64,000 nucleotides of DNA, from NCBI RefSeq assembly GCF_036898095.1, contig NC_090735.1, positions 8,206,661 through 8,270,660 of the forward strand, written 5' to 3'. Each line of letters opens with the position of its first letter. The first letter of the stretch is position 1. Source of the stretch: Palaemon carinicauda (Eukaryota; Arthropoda; Malacostraca; Decapoda; Palaemonidae). This document shows positions 49,960-61,335 of the stretch, one piece after another. The translations under genes were made by a program, and so were the position numbers. The notes beneath the pieces were generated by a model that searched no databases, was not told the DNA's origin, and worked only from the letters and a program-made list of their open reading frames with translations.

Positions 49960-52900
49960 ACATATACCAAGGCACTTCCCCCATTTTGGGGGGTAGCTGA
50001 CATCAAACAAATGAAACAAAAAAGGGGACGTCTCCTTTCTATGTTCCTCCCAGCCTGACAAGGGACTGAACCGAGTTTGGCTGGTACTGCTAGGGTGGCA
50101 CAGCCCACCCTTCCACATTATCCACCACAGATGAAGCTTCATAATGCTGAATCCCCTACTGCTGCTACCTCTGCGGTCATCCAAGGCACCGGAGGAAGCA
50201 GCAGGGCCTACCGGAACTGTATCACAATCGCTCGCCATTCATTCTTATTTCTAGCACGCTCTCTTGCCTCTCTCACATCTACACTCCTATCACCCAAAGC
50301 TTCCTTCACTTCATCCATCCACCCAAACCTTGGCCTTCCTCTTGTACTTCTCCCATCAACTCTTGCATTCATCACCTTCTTTAGCAGACAGCCATTTTCC
50401 ATTCTCTCAACATGGCCAAACCACCTCAACACATTCATATCCACTCTAGCTGCTAACTCATTTCTTACACCCGTTCTCACCCTCACTACCTCGTTCCTAA
50501 CCCTATCTACTCGAGATACACCAGCCATACTCCTTAGACACTTCATCTCAAACATTCAATTTCTGTCTCTCCATCACTTTCATTCCCAACAACTCAGATC
50601 CATATATCACAGTTAGTACAATCACTTTCTCATACAGAACTCCCTTTACATTCATGCCTAACCCTCTATTTTTTACTACTCCCTGAACCGCCCCCAACAC
50701 TTTGCATCCTTCATTCACTCTCTGACGTACATCTGCTTCCACTCCACCATTTGCTGCACCAACAGACCCCAAGTACTTAAACTGATCCACCTCCTCAAGT
50801 AACTCTCCATTCAACATGACATTCAACCTCGCATCACCTCCCCTTCTCGTACATCTCATAACCTTACTCTTACCCACATTAACTCTCAACTACCTTCTCT
50901 CACACACTCTTCCAAATTCTGTCACTAATCGGCCAAGCTTCTCCTCCGCGTCTGCAACCAGTACAGTCTCATCCGCAAACAACTGATTTACCTCCCATTC
51001 ATGGTCATTCATGTCTACCAGTTTCAATCCTCGTCCAAGCCCTCGAGCATTCACCTCTCTCACTACTCCATCAACATACAAGTTAAATAACCACGGTGAC
51101 ATCACACATCCCTGTCTCAGTCCCACTCTCACCGGAAACCAATCGCTCACTTCATTTCATATCTTAACACATGCTTTACTACCTTTGTAGAAGCTTTTCA
51201 CTGCTTGCAACAACCTTCCACCAACTCCATATAACTTCATCACATTCCACATTGCTTCCCTATCAACTCTTTCATACGCTTTCTCCAGATCCAAAAACAC
51301 AACATACACCTCCTTACCTTTTGCTAAATATTTCTCGCATATCTACCTAACTGTAAAAATCTGATTCATACAACCCCTACCTCTTCTAAAACCACCCTGT
51401 ACTTCTAAGATTGCATTCTCTGTTTTATCCTTAATCCTATTAATCATTACTCTACCATACACTTTTCCAACTACACTCAAATAAATAATACCTCTTGAAT
51501 TACAACATTCATGCACATCTCCCTTACCCTTGTATAGTGGTACAATACACGCACAAACCCAATCTAGTGGTACCATTGACAACACAAAACACACATTAAA
51601 CAATCTCACGAACCATTCAAGTACAGTCACATCCCCTTCTTTTAACATCTCAGCTCTCACACCCTCCATACCAGACACTTTTCCTACTCTCGTTTCATCT
51701 AGTGCTCTCCTCACTTCATCTCTTGTAATCTCTCTCCCATTCTCATCTCCCATCACCAGCACCTGCAACAGCAATTATATCTGCCTCCCTATTATCCTCA
51801 ATATTCAGTAAACTTTCAAAATATTCCGCCCACCTTTTCCTTGCCTCCTCTCCTTTAAACAACCTTCCATTTCCATCTTTCACTGTCTCTTCAATTCTCG
51901 AACCAGCCTTCCTTACTCTCTTCCCTTCTTTCCAAAACTTCTTCTTATTCTCTTGATATGAATAACCCAATCCCTGACCCCACCTCAGGTCAGCTGCCCT
52001 CTTTGCCTCACTTACCTTGTACTTTACTTCCATATTTTTCTCTATATATCTTTTGTACTTCTCTACACTATTACTCTGCAGCCATTTATCAAAAGCCCTC
52101 TTTTTCTCTTCCACTTTTACCTTCACTCCTTCATTCCACCATTCACTGCCCTTCCTCATGCTGCCTCAAACAAACTTCTTGCTACACACATCACTTGCAA
52201 TCCCAACAAAATTTTCTTTTATTAACTTTCACTCCACCTCTAAATTACCAGTTTCACTTACTTTCCCGTCATATGCCATTTTCAACTTTTCTTGATATTT
52301 ACTTTTTACCCCTGGTTTTATTAGCTCTTCAACCCTCACTAGCTCTCTTTTATATCCACCTACTCTATTCCCCCACTCTTTTGCTACAACTAATTTTCCT
52401 TCCACCAAAAAATGATCAGACATACCGTTAGCCATACTCCTAAACATGTGCACGTCTTTCAATCATCCAAACATTCTTTTAGTTTTCAACACATAATCCA
52501 TTAACGCCCTTTCTACCACTCTTCCATTTGCCACTCTTACCCATGTATACTTGTTTTTACATTTCTTTTTGAAAAAGCTAGAACTTATCACCATCTCTTG
52601 CTCAACACACATATCTACCAGTCTCTCACAACTCTCATTTTCACGTGGTATGCCATACTTCCCAATGACACCTTCTACCTCTCCAGTGCCCACTCTAGCA
52701 TTTAAGTCACCCATGACAACTACATAATTCCTTCTACCCACCTAGTTAATTCATTCCAGACCTCATTACGCTCATCTTCACGTTTCTAACAACCTGGCCC
52801 ATACGCACTGACAAAAGCCCAAGATTCCCTACCAAACCTAACCCTTACCCACATTAACATAGATGATATCTCCTTCCATTCCACTACTTTACCTGTCATC

Positions 52901-52989
52901 CATTCACTCAGCAATAAAGCCACACCTCTTGCTCTTCCCCTTTCAATACCAGACACTCTACCAGACATTTCACCAAACATCACTTCACC
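49960..52989 (-). pseudogene. LINE-A: degenerate endonuclease-RT element, main part
   Basis: Minus-strand frames in order are endonuclease pieces (MGDLNARVG, YTWVRVANGRVVERALMDYVL), then a linker (MRKGSEWWNEGVK, KRAADLRWGQGLGYSYQ). The RT fingers have EVRRALDETRVGKVSGMEGVRAEML and YKGKGDVHECCNSRGI. The palm has RVGLRQGCVMSPWLFNL and the catalytic box LFADE instead of FADD. GKSKVMRCTRR, FKYLGSVGAANGG and a C-terminal RWFGHVERM segment follow. The 3' end near 49960 carries a GTAT-type tail. Multiple stops and frameshifts, plus the Asp-to-Glu change, make it dead. Its 5' end continues at 56079-56262 beyond an inserted RTE element. Confidence 0.9.
52979..52989 (+). repeat. Target-site duplication, left copy
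   Basis: ATCACTTCACC, identical to 56068-56078, flanks the inserted RTE-like LINE. Confidence 0.9.
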
Positions 52990-55900
52990 AATGGGTGCCG
53001 GTCCCAAGCCCGGATAAATAGGGAGGGTTGGTGTCAGGAAGGGCATCCGACCGTAAAAACCTGTGCCAAAACCTTAAATGGAATGAGCCAAAATAGGGAA
53101 AGAGGTAATGCTAGGGCGTACTCCGTAAACGACGCACAGAGACATCGCCCTAACTCTGTGATAAGGCGAGGGCTACTGCATCAGGAGCGGGTGCAGCTAA
53201 AGAAGCGAGCTCACTTTGGACTCAGAATATGTCAGCTTAATGTTGGGTCCATGACTGGGAGAGGTAGAGAAGTGGCAGACTTGATGAGGGAAAAGAGAGT
53301 AGATGCTATGTGTGTGCAGGAAACACGATGGAAGGGAAATAAAGCTAAAGAGTTGGGTGATGGATATAAGCTATATTATAGCGGAGCAAATAAACAAGGT
53401 AGGAATGGAGTTGGCATAGTACTGTCTGGTGAGCTGAAGAATGCGGTGATAGAGGTGCATAGAAAGAATGACCGTATCATCAGATTGAAGATGTGTTGTG
53501 GAGGAGAGATTCTGAATATTATAAGTGCATATGCACCTCAAGTTGGTTGCACAGAAGAGGAGAAGGGAAATTTCTGGAGAGACATGGATGGAGTAATGCA
53601 AGAACTGGAAGAACAGGAGAGGGTCATAGTGGGGGCAGATTTGAATGGCCACGTGGGAAGTGAGAATGAGGCAATTGGTCGGGTGCATGGGGGCCATGGA
53701 ATTGGGGAGAGAAACCCAGAAGGAGAGAGTGTAGTGGATTTTGCTGTGTCATTTGACATGGCAATAGTAAACACATTCTTTAAGAAGAAAAGGGAACACC
53801 TAATAACTTATAGGAGTGGGGGAAGATGCTCCCAGATAGACTACTTCCTGTATAAAAGGATAAAGCTGGTGGAGGTCAAGAACTGCAAGGTTATCCCAGG
53901 TGACCATGTAGCCCCCCAACACAGACTGCTATGTATGGACTTAGGCCTAAAAAGAGAAAGAAAAGCTAAAGCTAAAGGGATAAGGATAATTAAGTGGTAC
54001 AAACTAGTGAGGGAAGGAGATAAAATGAGAGAGTTTAAGAGAAGGGTTTTGGAGGATATTGATATAGGAATTGAAGATGTTCAAGAATGGTGGACACGAA
54101 ATGCAGCAGTAATGAGAAGGCATGGAAAGGAGTTGCTAGGAGAGACATCTGGTATCATATGGGAAGAAAAGGAGAGTTGGTGGTGGAGTGAAGAAATTGA
54201 GAAAGTTGTAAAAGATAAGAAGGAGGCAAAGAAGAGATGGGAAGAGTCACAGTCAAGGGATGACAGAGAGAGGCTCAGAGAGAAAAACAAGGTGGTGAAG
54301 AAGGTAGTAGCCCAAGCTAAAGCTAAGGCATATGATGATGTGTATAATGAGCTGGGGACAAAGGAAGGATTAAACAAGATGATCAAGCTATCAAAGACTA
54401 GAAATAAGAGCACCAAAGATATTACACACATCAAACAAATTAAAGATCAAGATGGTGTAGTACTTAGAAAGGAGGAAGACATTGTAAAGAGATGGAAAGA
54501 ATATTTTGAACAGCTGTTAAATGAAGAAAATGATAGATTACTAAGAGAGGATGGACAGGCAAACTTTGGCATGGTAATAAGTTTCTCTAGGCAAGAGGTA
54601 ATAAATGCAATGAGGAAGATGAAGAATGGGAAGGCAACTGGGCCAGACAAGATTCCTGTGGAGGCATGGAAAGCATTAGGAGATGAAGGAGTAGATATAC
54701 TGTATGACCTCATGATAAAGATTTTTGAGCAGGAAAAGATACCAAATGAGTGGCGAGGGAGTATATTGATCCCTATCTTCAAAGGGAAAGGAGATGTCCA
54801 AGAGTGTGGGAATTACAGAGGTATTAAATTGATGTCCCACACTTTGAAGATACTGGAAAGGATGATAGATGCCAGACTAAGAGAAGAAGTAGAAATAGGT
54901 AAAGAGCAGATGGGATTCATGAAGGGTAGGGGAACAACAGATGGTGTATTTTGTCTGAGGCAACTAATGGAGAAATTCCGGGAAAAGCAAAGAGACCTGC
55001 ATGTGGTATTCATTGACCTTGAAAAGGCTTATGACCGAGTCCCAAGACAAGAGGTGTGGAGGAGTCTGAGGGAGAGGAGGGTGCCAGAAAAGTACGTTCG
55101 ACTGATACAAAAGATGTACCGTAATGTATTTACTAGAGTGAGGAGCAGTACTGGGGAGACAGAGGGCTTTGAGGTGAGAGTAGGATTACACCAAGGGTCA
55201 GCTCTGAGCCCATTTATCTTTAACATAGTGATGGACGTTTTAATAGAAGAGGTAAGGGAGGCAGTACCATGGAACATATTGTATGCAGATGATATTGTTC
55301 TGTGCGCAGAGAGCAGGGAAGATCTGGAAATGAAATTGGAAAGATGGAGGCAAGTACTGGAGGACAGAGGAATGAGAATAAGTAGATCTAAGACGGAATA
55401 TATGTGTACCACCAGTGAGGGGGATGATAGAGAAAGTATTCAGCTTAGGGGAGAACAGATAAAGAGAGTTGATAAGTTTAAGTATTTGGGATCATTTGTT
55501 AATGTTGGAGGAGGTATGGAAGATGAAGTTAAACATCGGGTACAGGCAGGCTGGAACAACTGGAGAGCAGCCTCAGGAGTTCTTTGCGACAAAAGAATAC
55601 CACTGAGATTGAAAGGAAAATTTCATAAGACAGTGGTAAGAACAGCAATGCTGTATGGAACAGAAACAGCAAGCATGAGGAAGACAGAGGAGAAGAAAAT
55701 GGATGTGGCAGAAATGAGAATGCTTAGGTGGATGTCTGGGGTGACAAGAGAGGATCGGATAAGAAATGACTACATAAGGGGGTCGACAAAGGTGGTGGAA
55801 ATATCAAAGAAAGTGCAGGAAGGGAGGCTGAGATGGTATGGACACTTGATGAGGAGAGATGAGGACCACGTTGGGAGACATACTATGGAGATGGAGGTTC

Positions 55901-56067
55901 AAGGAAGAAGAAGAAGAGGGAGACCAAGAAAGAGATGGAGGGACTGTGTCAGAGGAGATTTACAGGAGAAGGGGATTGATGAGGCAGAAGCGCAGAATAG
56001 AAAAAGATGGAAACGGCTCATCCGCAACGGCGACCCCATATAAAAATGGGAACAAGCTGGGAAGAAG
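52990..56067 (+). mobile_element. Complete RTE-like LINE inserted in LINE-A
   Basis: About 3.08 kb bounded by 11-bp target-site duplications. The 5' UTR starts AATGGGTGCCGGTCCCAAGC, one long EN-RT ORF follows, and the short 3' UTR ends GGGAAGAAG. The host LINE-A is continuous across it: its 5' part resumes at 56079 on the same strand. No mutation is evident in the ORF. Both features indicate a recent, full-length insertion. Confidence 0.93.
53083..56043 (+). CDS. Intact endonuclease-reverse transcriptase of an RTE-like LINE
   Basis: 986 aa. An apurinic-type endonuclease spans about residues 45-290, with ICQLNVGSMTGRG, CVQETRWKG (metal-binding Glu), SAYAPQVG, GADLNGHVG and the terminal SQIDYF and GDHVAPQHRLL histidine box. 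RT follows (about 490-760) with MKNGKATGPDKIPVEAW, PIFKGKGDVQECGNYRGI, QMGFMKGRGTTDG, VFIDLEKAYDRVPR, GLHQGSALSPFIFN and catalytic YADDIVL. The C-terminal part has FKYLGSFVNVGGG, MLYGTETASM, RWYGHLMRR and the GRPRKRWRD..GDPI tail typical of RTE-like elements. The first in-frame ATG near 53083 is tentative; GTG/ATG choices differ little. Nicking and target-primed reverse transcription would take place in the nucleus. All catalytic boxes are kept, so it may be active. Confidence 0.93.
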   Translation: MSQNRERGNARAYSVNDAQRHRPNSVIRRGLLHQERVQLKKRAHFGLRICQLNVGSMTGRGREVADLMREKRVDAMCVQETRWKGNKAKELGDGYKLYYSGANKQGRNGVGIVLSGELKNAVIEVHRKNDRIIRLKMCCGGEILNIISAYAPQVGCTEEEKGNFWRDMDGVMQELEEQERVIVGADLNGHVGSENEAIGRVHGGHGIGERNPEGESVVDFAVSFDMAIVNTFFKKKREHLITYRSGGRCSQIDYFLYKRIKLVEVKNCKVIPGDHVAPQHRLLCMDLGLKRERKAKAKGIRIIKWYKLVREGDKMREFKRRVLEDIDIGIEDVQEWWTRNAAVMRRHGKELLGETSGIIWEEKESWWWSEEIEKVVKDKKEAKKRWEESQSRDDRERLREKNKVVKKVVAQAKAKAYDDVYNELGTKEGLNKMIKLSKTRNKSTKDITHIKQIKDQDGVVLRKEEDIVKRWKEYFEQLLNEENDRLLREDGQANFGMVISFSRQEVINAMRKMKNGKATGPDKIPVEAWKALGDEGVDILYDLMIKIFEQEKIPNEWRGSILIPIFKGKGDVQECGNYRGIKLMSHTLKILERMIDARLREEVEIGKEQMGFMKGRGTTDGVFCLRQLMEKFREKQRDLHVVFIDLEKAYDRVPRQEVWRSLRERRVPEKYVRLIQKMYRNVFTRVRSSTGETEGFEVRVGLHQGSALSPFIFNIVMDVLIEEVREAVPWNILYADDIVLCAESREDLEMKLERWRQVLEDRGMRISRSKTEYMCTTSEGDDRESIQLRGEQIKRVDKFKYLGSFVNVGGGMEDEVKHRVQAGWNNWRAASGVLCDKRIPLRLKGKFHKTVVRTAMLYGTETASMRKTEEKKMDVAEMRMLRWMSGVTREDRIRNDYIRGSTKVVEISKKVQEGRLRWYGHLMRRDEDHVGRHTMEMEVQGRRRRGRPRKRWRDCVRGDLQEKGIDEAEAQNRKRWKRLIRNGDPI

Positions 56068-56078
56068 ATCACTTCACC
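56068..56078 (+). repeat. Target-site duplication, right copy
   Basis: ATCACTTCACC, identical to 52979-52989. Confidence 0.9.
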
Positions 56079-56262
56079 TTTCCCTTTTATCTTTGTCTCT
56101 CACAAGGCCAATATATCCATTCTTCTATTCCTAAACATACTTCCAATCTCACATCTTTTACTCTCTATCGTGCTGCATCGACGCACATTCAAACACCCCA
56201 AAACTAGAGTGCGGGGAGCAGTCACTCTCCCCACAGCTCCACCTCTTTGATGTCTCACAGGA
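56079..56262 (-). mobile_element. 5' end of LINE-A, separated by the RTE insertion
   Basis: The reverse complement matches the 5' region of the plus-strand LINE-A copy at 21890-22065. Shared points include GGAGAGTGACTGCTCCCC, CACTCTAGTT, GAGAGTAAAAGATGTGA, TTGGAAGTAT and ATGGATATATTG. It then stops exactly at the duplicated target site. Confidence 0.9.
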
Positions 56263-56266
56263 TTAT

Positions 56267-56320
56267 AATAATAATAATAATAATAATAGTAATAATAACA
56301 ATAATAATAATGATAATATA
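56267..56320. repeat. (AAT)n microsatellite
   Basis: Imperfect AAT/AAC trinucleotide run next to the LINE-A 5' end. Confidence 0.9.
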
Positions 56321-58566
56321 GTGAGGATAAAATGGTATTAAGAATACAAGGCTATTATTGTTGTAGTAAGCCAATAGCTTCTAGGATGAGTTTCCTACAT
56401 TTTTGCTGAATCTCAAAACATATTGAAAATAAGTGGAATATTTTCAAATTACACATAAAATAGAAATGTAGCTTGTATTTTCATACAAGCAAGTAAAGGT
56501 ATCTTTTGTAGTAGAGAATTTTTACATAACTGTTTCTTCCACCTTTCCCCTTAAGCATGTATAGCCCTCCTCACTCATGAAATTACTTTCCAAACTACAT
56601 TTAAATAGGTCTACATTTATCTGATTTAGAGTTCCCAGTACAGTCCAAGTAAGATCATTTCCCTTTATACTTTTAGTATATTGTATTGGTCAAAAACTTA
56701 CTCCAAAATAATTTGGTTTGTATCCTACTTGTTGAGCTCTGAGTAGGCTAGCAGTCCCAGCCTTCCTATGCCTATTTGACAGAAAAGACAAACCACAGTG
56801 GAAGTCTAGAAGCCCCTGAACATTTTAATTATTTATTCATACTCATTTCCTTCATGTTATGGTTTAAAAAAGTGTGCATTGTTAATAAATGTGTTATTGG
56901 CACGAGCAGTAGACGATGTAGAAATGTCACACAATTATATATTAATCACCAGGTGGTTTACTATATCATGGTAGACATTGTCTTTTATAATATACAAGCA
57001 AATATGAAGAACGTACTATGTGGATACAGTACAACTAGCTGACTGATTAAATGACTAAACAGAACAGAACTGAAGGTATTCACAGGTATGAACCTTACAT
57101 TATAGAGAGTTGGAGGAAGAAGTGAAGGATGGAAGGATGAGGTGAAGTCTTAGAAGGATGAAGAACGCACATGTTTTTTCCTTTTCCTGACACTCAACCC
57201 AGGCTCTGCATACAGAGCAGGCGAGATCTGAGCAGCCAAAGCGATGATGCTCCCCCTAGGGGAACGGTTGGTCCAACAGGAACCACAACATTGGGGAACA
57301 CTCTCATAGGGGAGAGGGAAGGCACAATCACAGGGTCCTGCAACAGAGTAACAACCGAGGTTAAAGGCACAGAGGGAGCAGGGTTTAGGGGGATAGGACC
57401 CCCAGTAACAGGGGAAGGTGTGACTAACACAGCAAGTGACTGGGTCAAAGTTGATGAATTGGGTAATCCTAAGCACAAGGGCAACACAAACTTTTGGGCC
57501 TAGGACTGATGTCACCTTATGAGCTTTAACAGTCATTTTGAGATGGAGGGGTACCACTGGGGTCATTGATACAAGATGCAACCACACCTTTCACTACTGA
57601 CGTTACAAGGGAAGATACTGGCACTGGGGGATGCTGGATAAAAGGTAGACTTAGCTAGCAGCTTCCTCAACAGTCATAGAGGGCCTACCTGAAAGACTTA
57701 GAGAGGCCTAAGCTTCCTTAAGATCAAATTCGACGTTAGCAAACTGCACAGAAACAGGTGAAGAAATTCTAACGTTTAATAGGGCGAGGAAAATACTGGG
57801 GAGCCCCTCACACCACCAGAACATGAAAATACGGCCTATGTATATCTGAGGGCTCTCTGCTCCCAATGCATACTTTTTGGGGACTGAACCAGGGGCATAT
57901 GTGCAAGGGTGGCAGCAGCAGACACTCACTGAGGAGATGGAAGAAGTAAGACTTCTTTGGTGTATTCTTAAGAGTTGCTAATACAGACCCCAAAGAAGAT
58001 TTGGCTCTCTTCAGTCCCCTCAGGGTGTACGCCTGCCACTGCACAGGATATCATGACCTAAACTCGGCATATGGAGATGATTGTGAACAACAATGCTAAC
58101 CGTTTTACTCAAACTGGTTGCAATATCCACCTTTACATCCATTCCAGCAATCAACAGCCCGCACATTGTACTCGTTGCAGTTGAAATTCAAAGTGAGACT
58201 CTTCCGACAGGTGGTTTCAGCTTGTATCAAAATCACCTTCCTATTTAAAGGACAAATGGTTTGTCTACAAGCAGTAACAATTTACAATTTTAAAACCTTC
58301 CATTTTTGCATGGTGTCACTTTCATAATGTTTTCAAACTTCTTTACAGATAATCTTTTCCAATATTCTGGTTAGCTGGCTATTCAGTTACCTTTGTCAAG
58401 TTGCATACTATCAAAACTGTTCTAGTTGGTTTCCAACCTTTCATCTTCTCCAGGGGCTTTTTGACTATGGGTCCCTCTATTGTATCACAGCCGTAAAGCA
58501 TCTTTTACTGCACTAGCGAAATATTTTTTTTTCTAATATCTCTAATTGTACTAAAAATTAATTCAA
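56321..58566. other. Unassigned stretch, possibly degenerate DIRS gag on the minus strand
   Basis: No recognisable domain. 57150-58080 is richer in GC and has overlapping open frames on both strands (plus 57171-57503, minus 57150-57587 and 57708-58044) with proline/valine-rich low-complexity character. It could be the decayed gag part of a DIRS element, but I could not match a motif. The remainder is AT-rich and empty. Confidence 0.3.
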
Positions 58567-58812
58567 AATGTTATTTTCATTAGTAAAATAAATTTTTGAA
58601 TATACTTACCCGGTGATCATATAGCTGTCAGCTCTGCTGCCCGACAGAAAAACCTAAGGACAAAATACGCCAGCGATCGCTATACAGGTGGGGGTGTACA
58701 TCAACTGCGCCATCTGTCGAGCAGGTACTCAAGTACTCCATGTCAACACAGAACCAATTTTCTCCTCGGCCCACTGGGTCTCTATTGGGGAGGAAGGGAG
58801 GGTCCTTTAATC

Positions 58813-58905
58813 TATGATCACCGGGTAAGTATATTCAAAAATTTATTTTACTAATGAAAATAACATTTTTCAATATTAAACTTAGCCGGTGATCATATAG
58901 CTGAT
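58813..58905 (-). repeat. DIRS-3 internal complementary region
   Basis: 58813-58868 is the reverse complement of the element's right end 58567-58622. 58869-58905 should be the complement of the unseen left end. This predicts the left terminus sequence just outside the window. Confidence 0.8.
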
Positions 58906-59308
58906 TCACACCCAGGGGGATGGGTAGAGACCAGCATTACATGTTGATATTATTATGAGCTAAGTATTTTGTATTTCATTTTAGCAGTTATTCAAAATAA
59001 CAAACATAAAATAAATAAGTACCTGGTAAGGAAGTCGACTTGAACAATTACTCTGCCTTTTTAAGTACGTCTTCCTTACTGAGCCTCGCGATCCTCATAG
59101 GATGCTGAGCGACTCCTAGGAGCTGAAGTATGAAGGGTTGCAACCCATACTAAAGGACCTCATCAAAACCTCTAATCTAGGCGCTTCTCAAGAAATGACT
59201 TTGACCACCCGCCAAATCAACTAGGATGCGAAAGGCTTCTTAGCCTTCCGGACAACCCAAAAACAATAATAAAACATTTCAAGAGAAAGATTAAAAAAGG
59301 TTATGGAA

Positions 59309-60355
59309 TTAGGGAATTGTAGTGGTTGAGCCCTCACCCACTACTGCACTCGTTGCTACGAATGGTCCCAGAGTGTAGCAGTTCTCGTAAAGAGACTGGA
59401 CATTCTTAAGATAAAAAGACGCGAACACTGATTTGCTTTTCCAATAGGTTGCGTCGAAAATACTTTGCAGAGATCTATTTTGTTTAAAGGCCACGGAAGT
59501 TGCGACAGCTCTAACTTCGTGTGTCCTTACCTTCAGCAAAGCTTGGTCTTCCTCATTCAGAAGGGAATGAGCTTCTCGTATTAACAGTCTGATAAAATAG
59601 GATAAAGCATTCATTGACATAGGCAAAGATGGATTCTTAACTGAACACCATAAAGCTTCAGACGGGCCTCGTAAAGGTTTTTAAATAGAACTTAAGAGCT
59701 CTTACAGGACATAAGACTCTTTCTAGTTCATTTCCAACCATACGATAAGTTTGGAATATCGAACAATATTGGTCAAGGCCGAGAAGGCAGCTCGTGTTTG
59801 GCTAGAAAACCAAGTTGTAGAACATGTAGCCGTTTCGGATGAGAATCCGATGTTCTTGCTGAAGGCATGAATCTCACTGACTCTTTTAGCTGTGGCTAAG
59901 CATATCAGGAAAAGAGACTTAAAGGTGAGATCTTTCAGGGAGGCTGATTGCAGCGGTTCGAACCTGTCTGACATAAGGAATCTTAGTACCACGTCTAAAT
60001 TCCAACCAGGTGTAACCAAACGACGCTCCTTCGTGGTCTCAAAAGACTTAAGGAGGTCCTGTAGATCTTTACTGTTGGAAAGATCTAAGCCTCTGTGACG
60101 GAAGACTGATGCCAACATGCTTCTGTAACCTTTGATAGTGGGAGCTGAAAGAGATCGTTCTTTCCTCAGATATAAGAGAAAGTCAGCTATTTGAGTTACA
60201 GAGGTACTGGTTGAGAATACGGATACTGACTTGCACCAGTTTCGGGAGATTTCCCACTTCGATTGGTAGACTCTAAGGGTGGATGTTCTCCTTGCTCTAG
60301 CAATCGCTCTGGTTGCCTCCTTCGAAAAGCCTCTAGCTCTCGAGAGTCTTTCCAT
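59309..60355 (-). pseudogene. DIRS-3 tyrosine recombinase, frameshifted
   Basis: The N-terminal part (60355-59723) has TLRVYQSKWEISRNWC, ADFLLYLRKERSLSAPTIKGYRSML and the first Arg in ATAKRVSEIHAF. After a frame break, the C-terminal part (59626-59309) has THEVRAVATSVAFKQN (HxxR) and FASFYLKNV (Tyr) and ends near LGPFVATSAVV. Key residues survive, but the roughly 100-bp interruption breaks the frame. It is related to DIRS-1 recombinase rather than DIRS-2. Confidence 0.88.
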
Positions 60356-60368
60356 AGTCTGAAGGCAG

Positions 60369-61113
60369 TCAGACGGGAAGTGTTCTGGGAACGTCTACTA
60401 GCCATTGAAGTACCTCGGTGAGCCATTCTCTCGAGGGCCAGAGGGAAGCAACTAGCGTCAACCTTGTCCCTTCGTGAGAGGCAAACTTCTGCAGTACCTT
60501 GTTGACAATCTTGAACGGAGGGAATGCATATAGATCTAGATGTGACCAATCTAGTAGAAAGGCATCTATATGAACTGCTGCTGGGTCCGGGATTGGTGAG
60601 CAAAATATTGGGAGCCTCTTGGTCATCGAGGTTGCGAAGAGATCTATGGTTGGCTGGCCCCAGGTGGCCCAAAGTCTCTTGCATACATCCTTGTGGAGGG
60701 TCCATTCTGTTGGAATTATTTGTCCCTTCCGACTGAGACAATCTGCCATGACATTCAAGTTGCCTTGGATGAACCTCGTTACTAGTGAAATGTCTAGACC
60801 TTTTGACCAGGTGAGGAGGTCCCTTGCGATCTCGTACCATGTCAGAGAGTAGGTCCCTCCTTGCTTGGAGATGTACGCCAAAGCCGTGGTGTTGTCCGAG
60901 TTCACCTCCACCACTTTGCCTTGAAGGAGAGACCTGAAGCTTTTCCAGGTCAGACGTACTGCCAGTAGCTTCTTGCAGTTGAAATGCATTGTCCTTTGAC
61001 TCGAGTTCCATAATCCCGAGCATTCCCTACCGTCTAATGTCGCACCCCAGAAGAGAACGTGGTTGGGAGTGTGAACAGTCAGGGGAAGACCCTCTCTAAG
61101 GTTGATATAGTCA
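60369..61113 (-). pseudogene. DIRS-3 RNase H and methyltransferase-like region
   Basis: The frame 60989-60369 has VNSDNTTALAYISKQGGTYS, RFIQGNLNVMADCLSRKGQ, TIDLFATSMTKRLP, PDPAAVHIDAFLLDW, YAFPPFKIVNKVL and VASLWPSREWL. The order matches the end of DIRS-1 RT ORF. The start of RNase H (near 61080-60990) is broken by a stop. Confidence 0.88.
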
Positions 61114-61115
61114 TT

Positions 61116-61335
61116 TCACCAAGTCAGACCAGACTTTATCTTTCCGGAAACCGGGATCGAGACCGCTTCTAGCGTCTTGTCCTTTTTCCAGTGAAAAGCT
61201 AGATGGTATAGAAGAGGACGGAGGTGTAGTCTTCCTAGTGACACAAATTGATCCACGGATGACAGTGTCCCTACCAGACTCATCCACAGCCTGACTGGGC
61301 AGCGTTCCTTCTTCAGCATCTTCTGGATGGAAAGC
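61116..61335 (-). pseudogene. DIRS-3 RT thumb stub
   Basis: LLSIQKMLKKERCPVRLWMSLVGTLSSVDQFVSLGRLHLRPLLYHL resembles the thumb segment after the RT palm (compare RLLGHLSSLARLVP..RLRMRSLQW in DIRS-1). Directly upstream in the same frame the sequence is gag-like and acidic, so fingers and palm including YLDDW are deleted. Confidence 0.75.

Noticed and set aside
57150..57587. 145-aa cysteine-containing protein or its antisense 110-aa frame
   Set aside because: No recognisable motif, overlapping open frames on both strands and no splice context; kept only as a possible decayed gag region.
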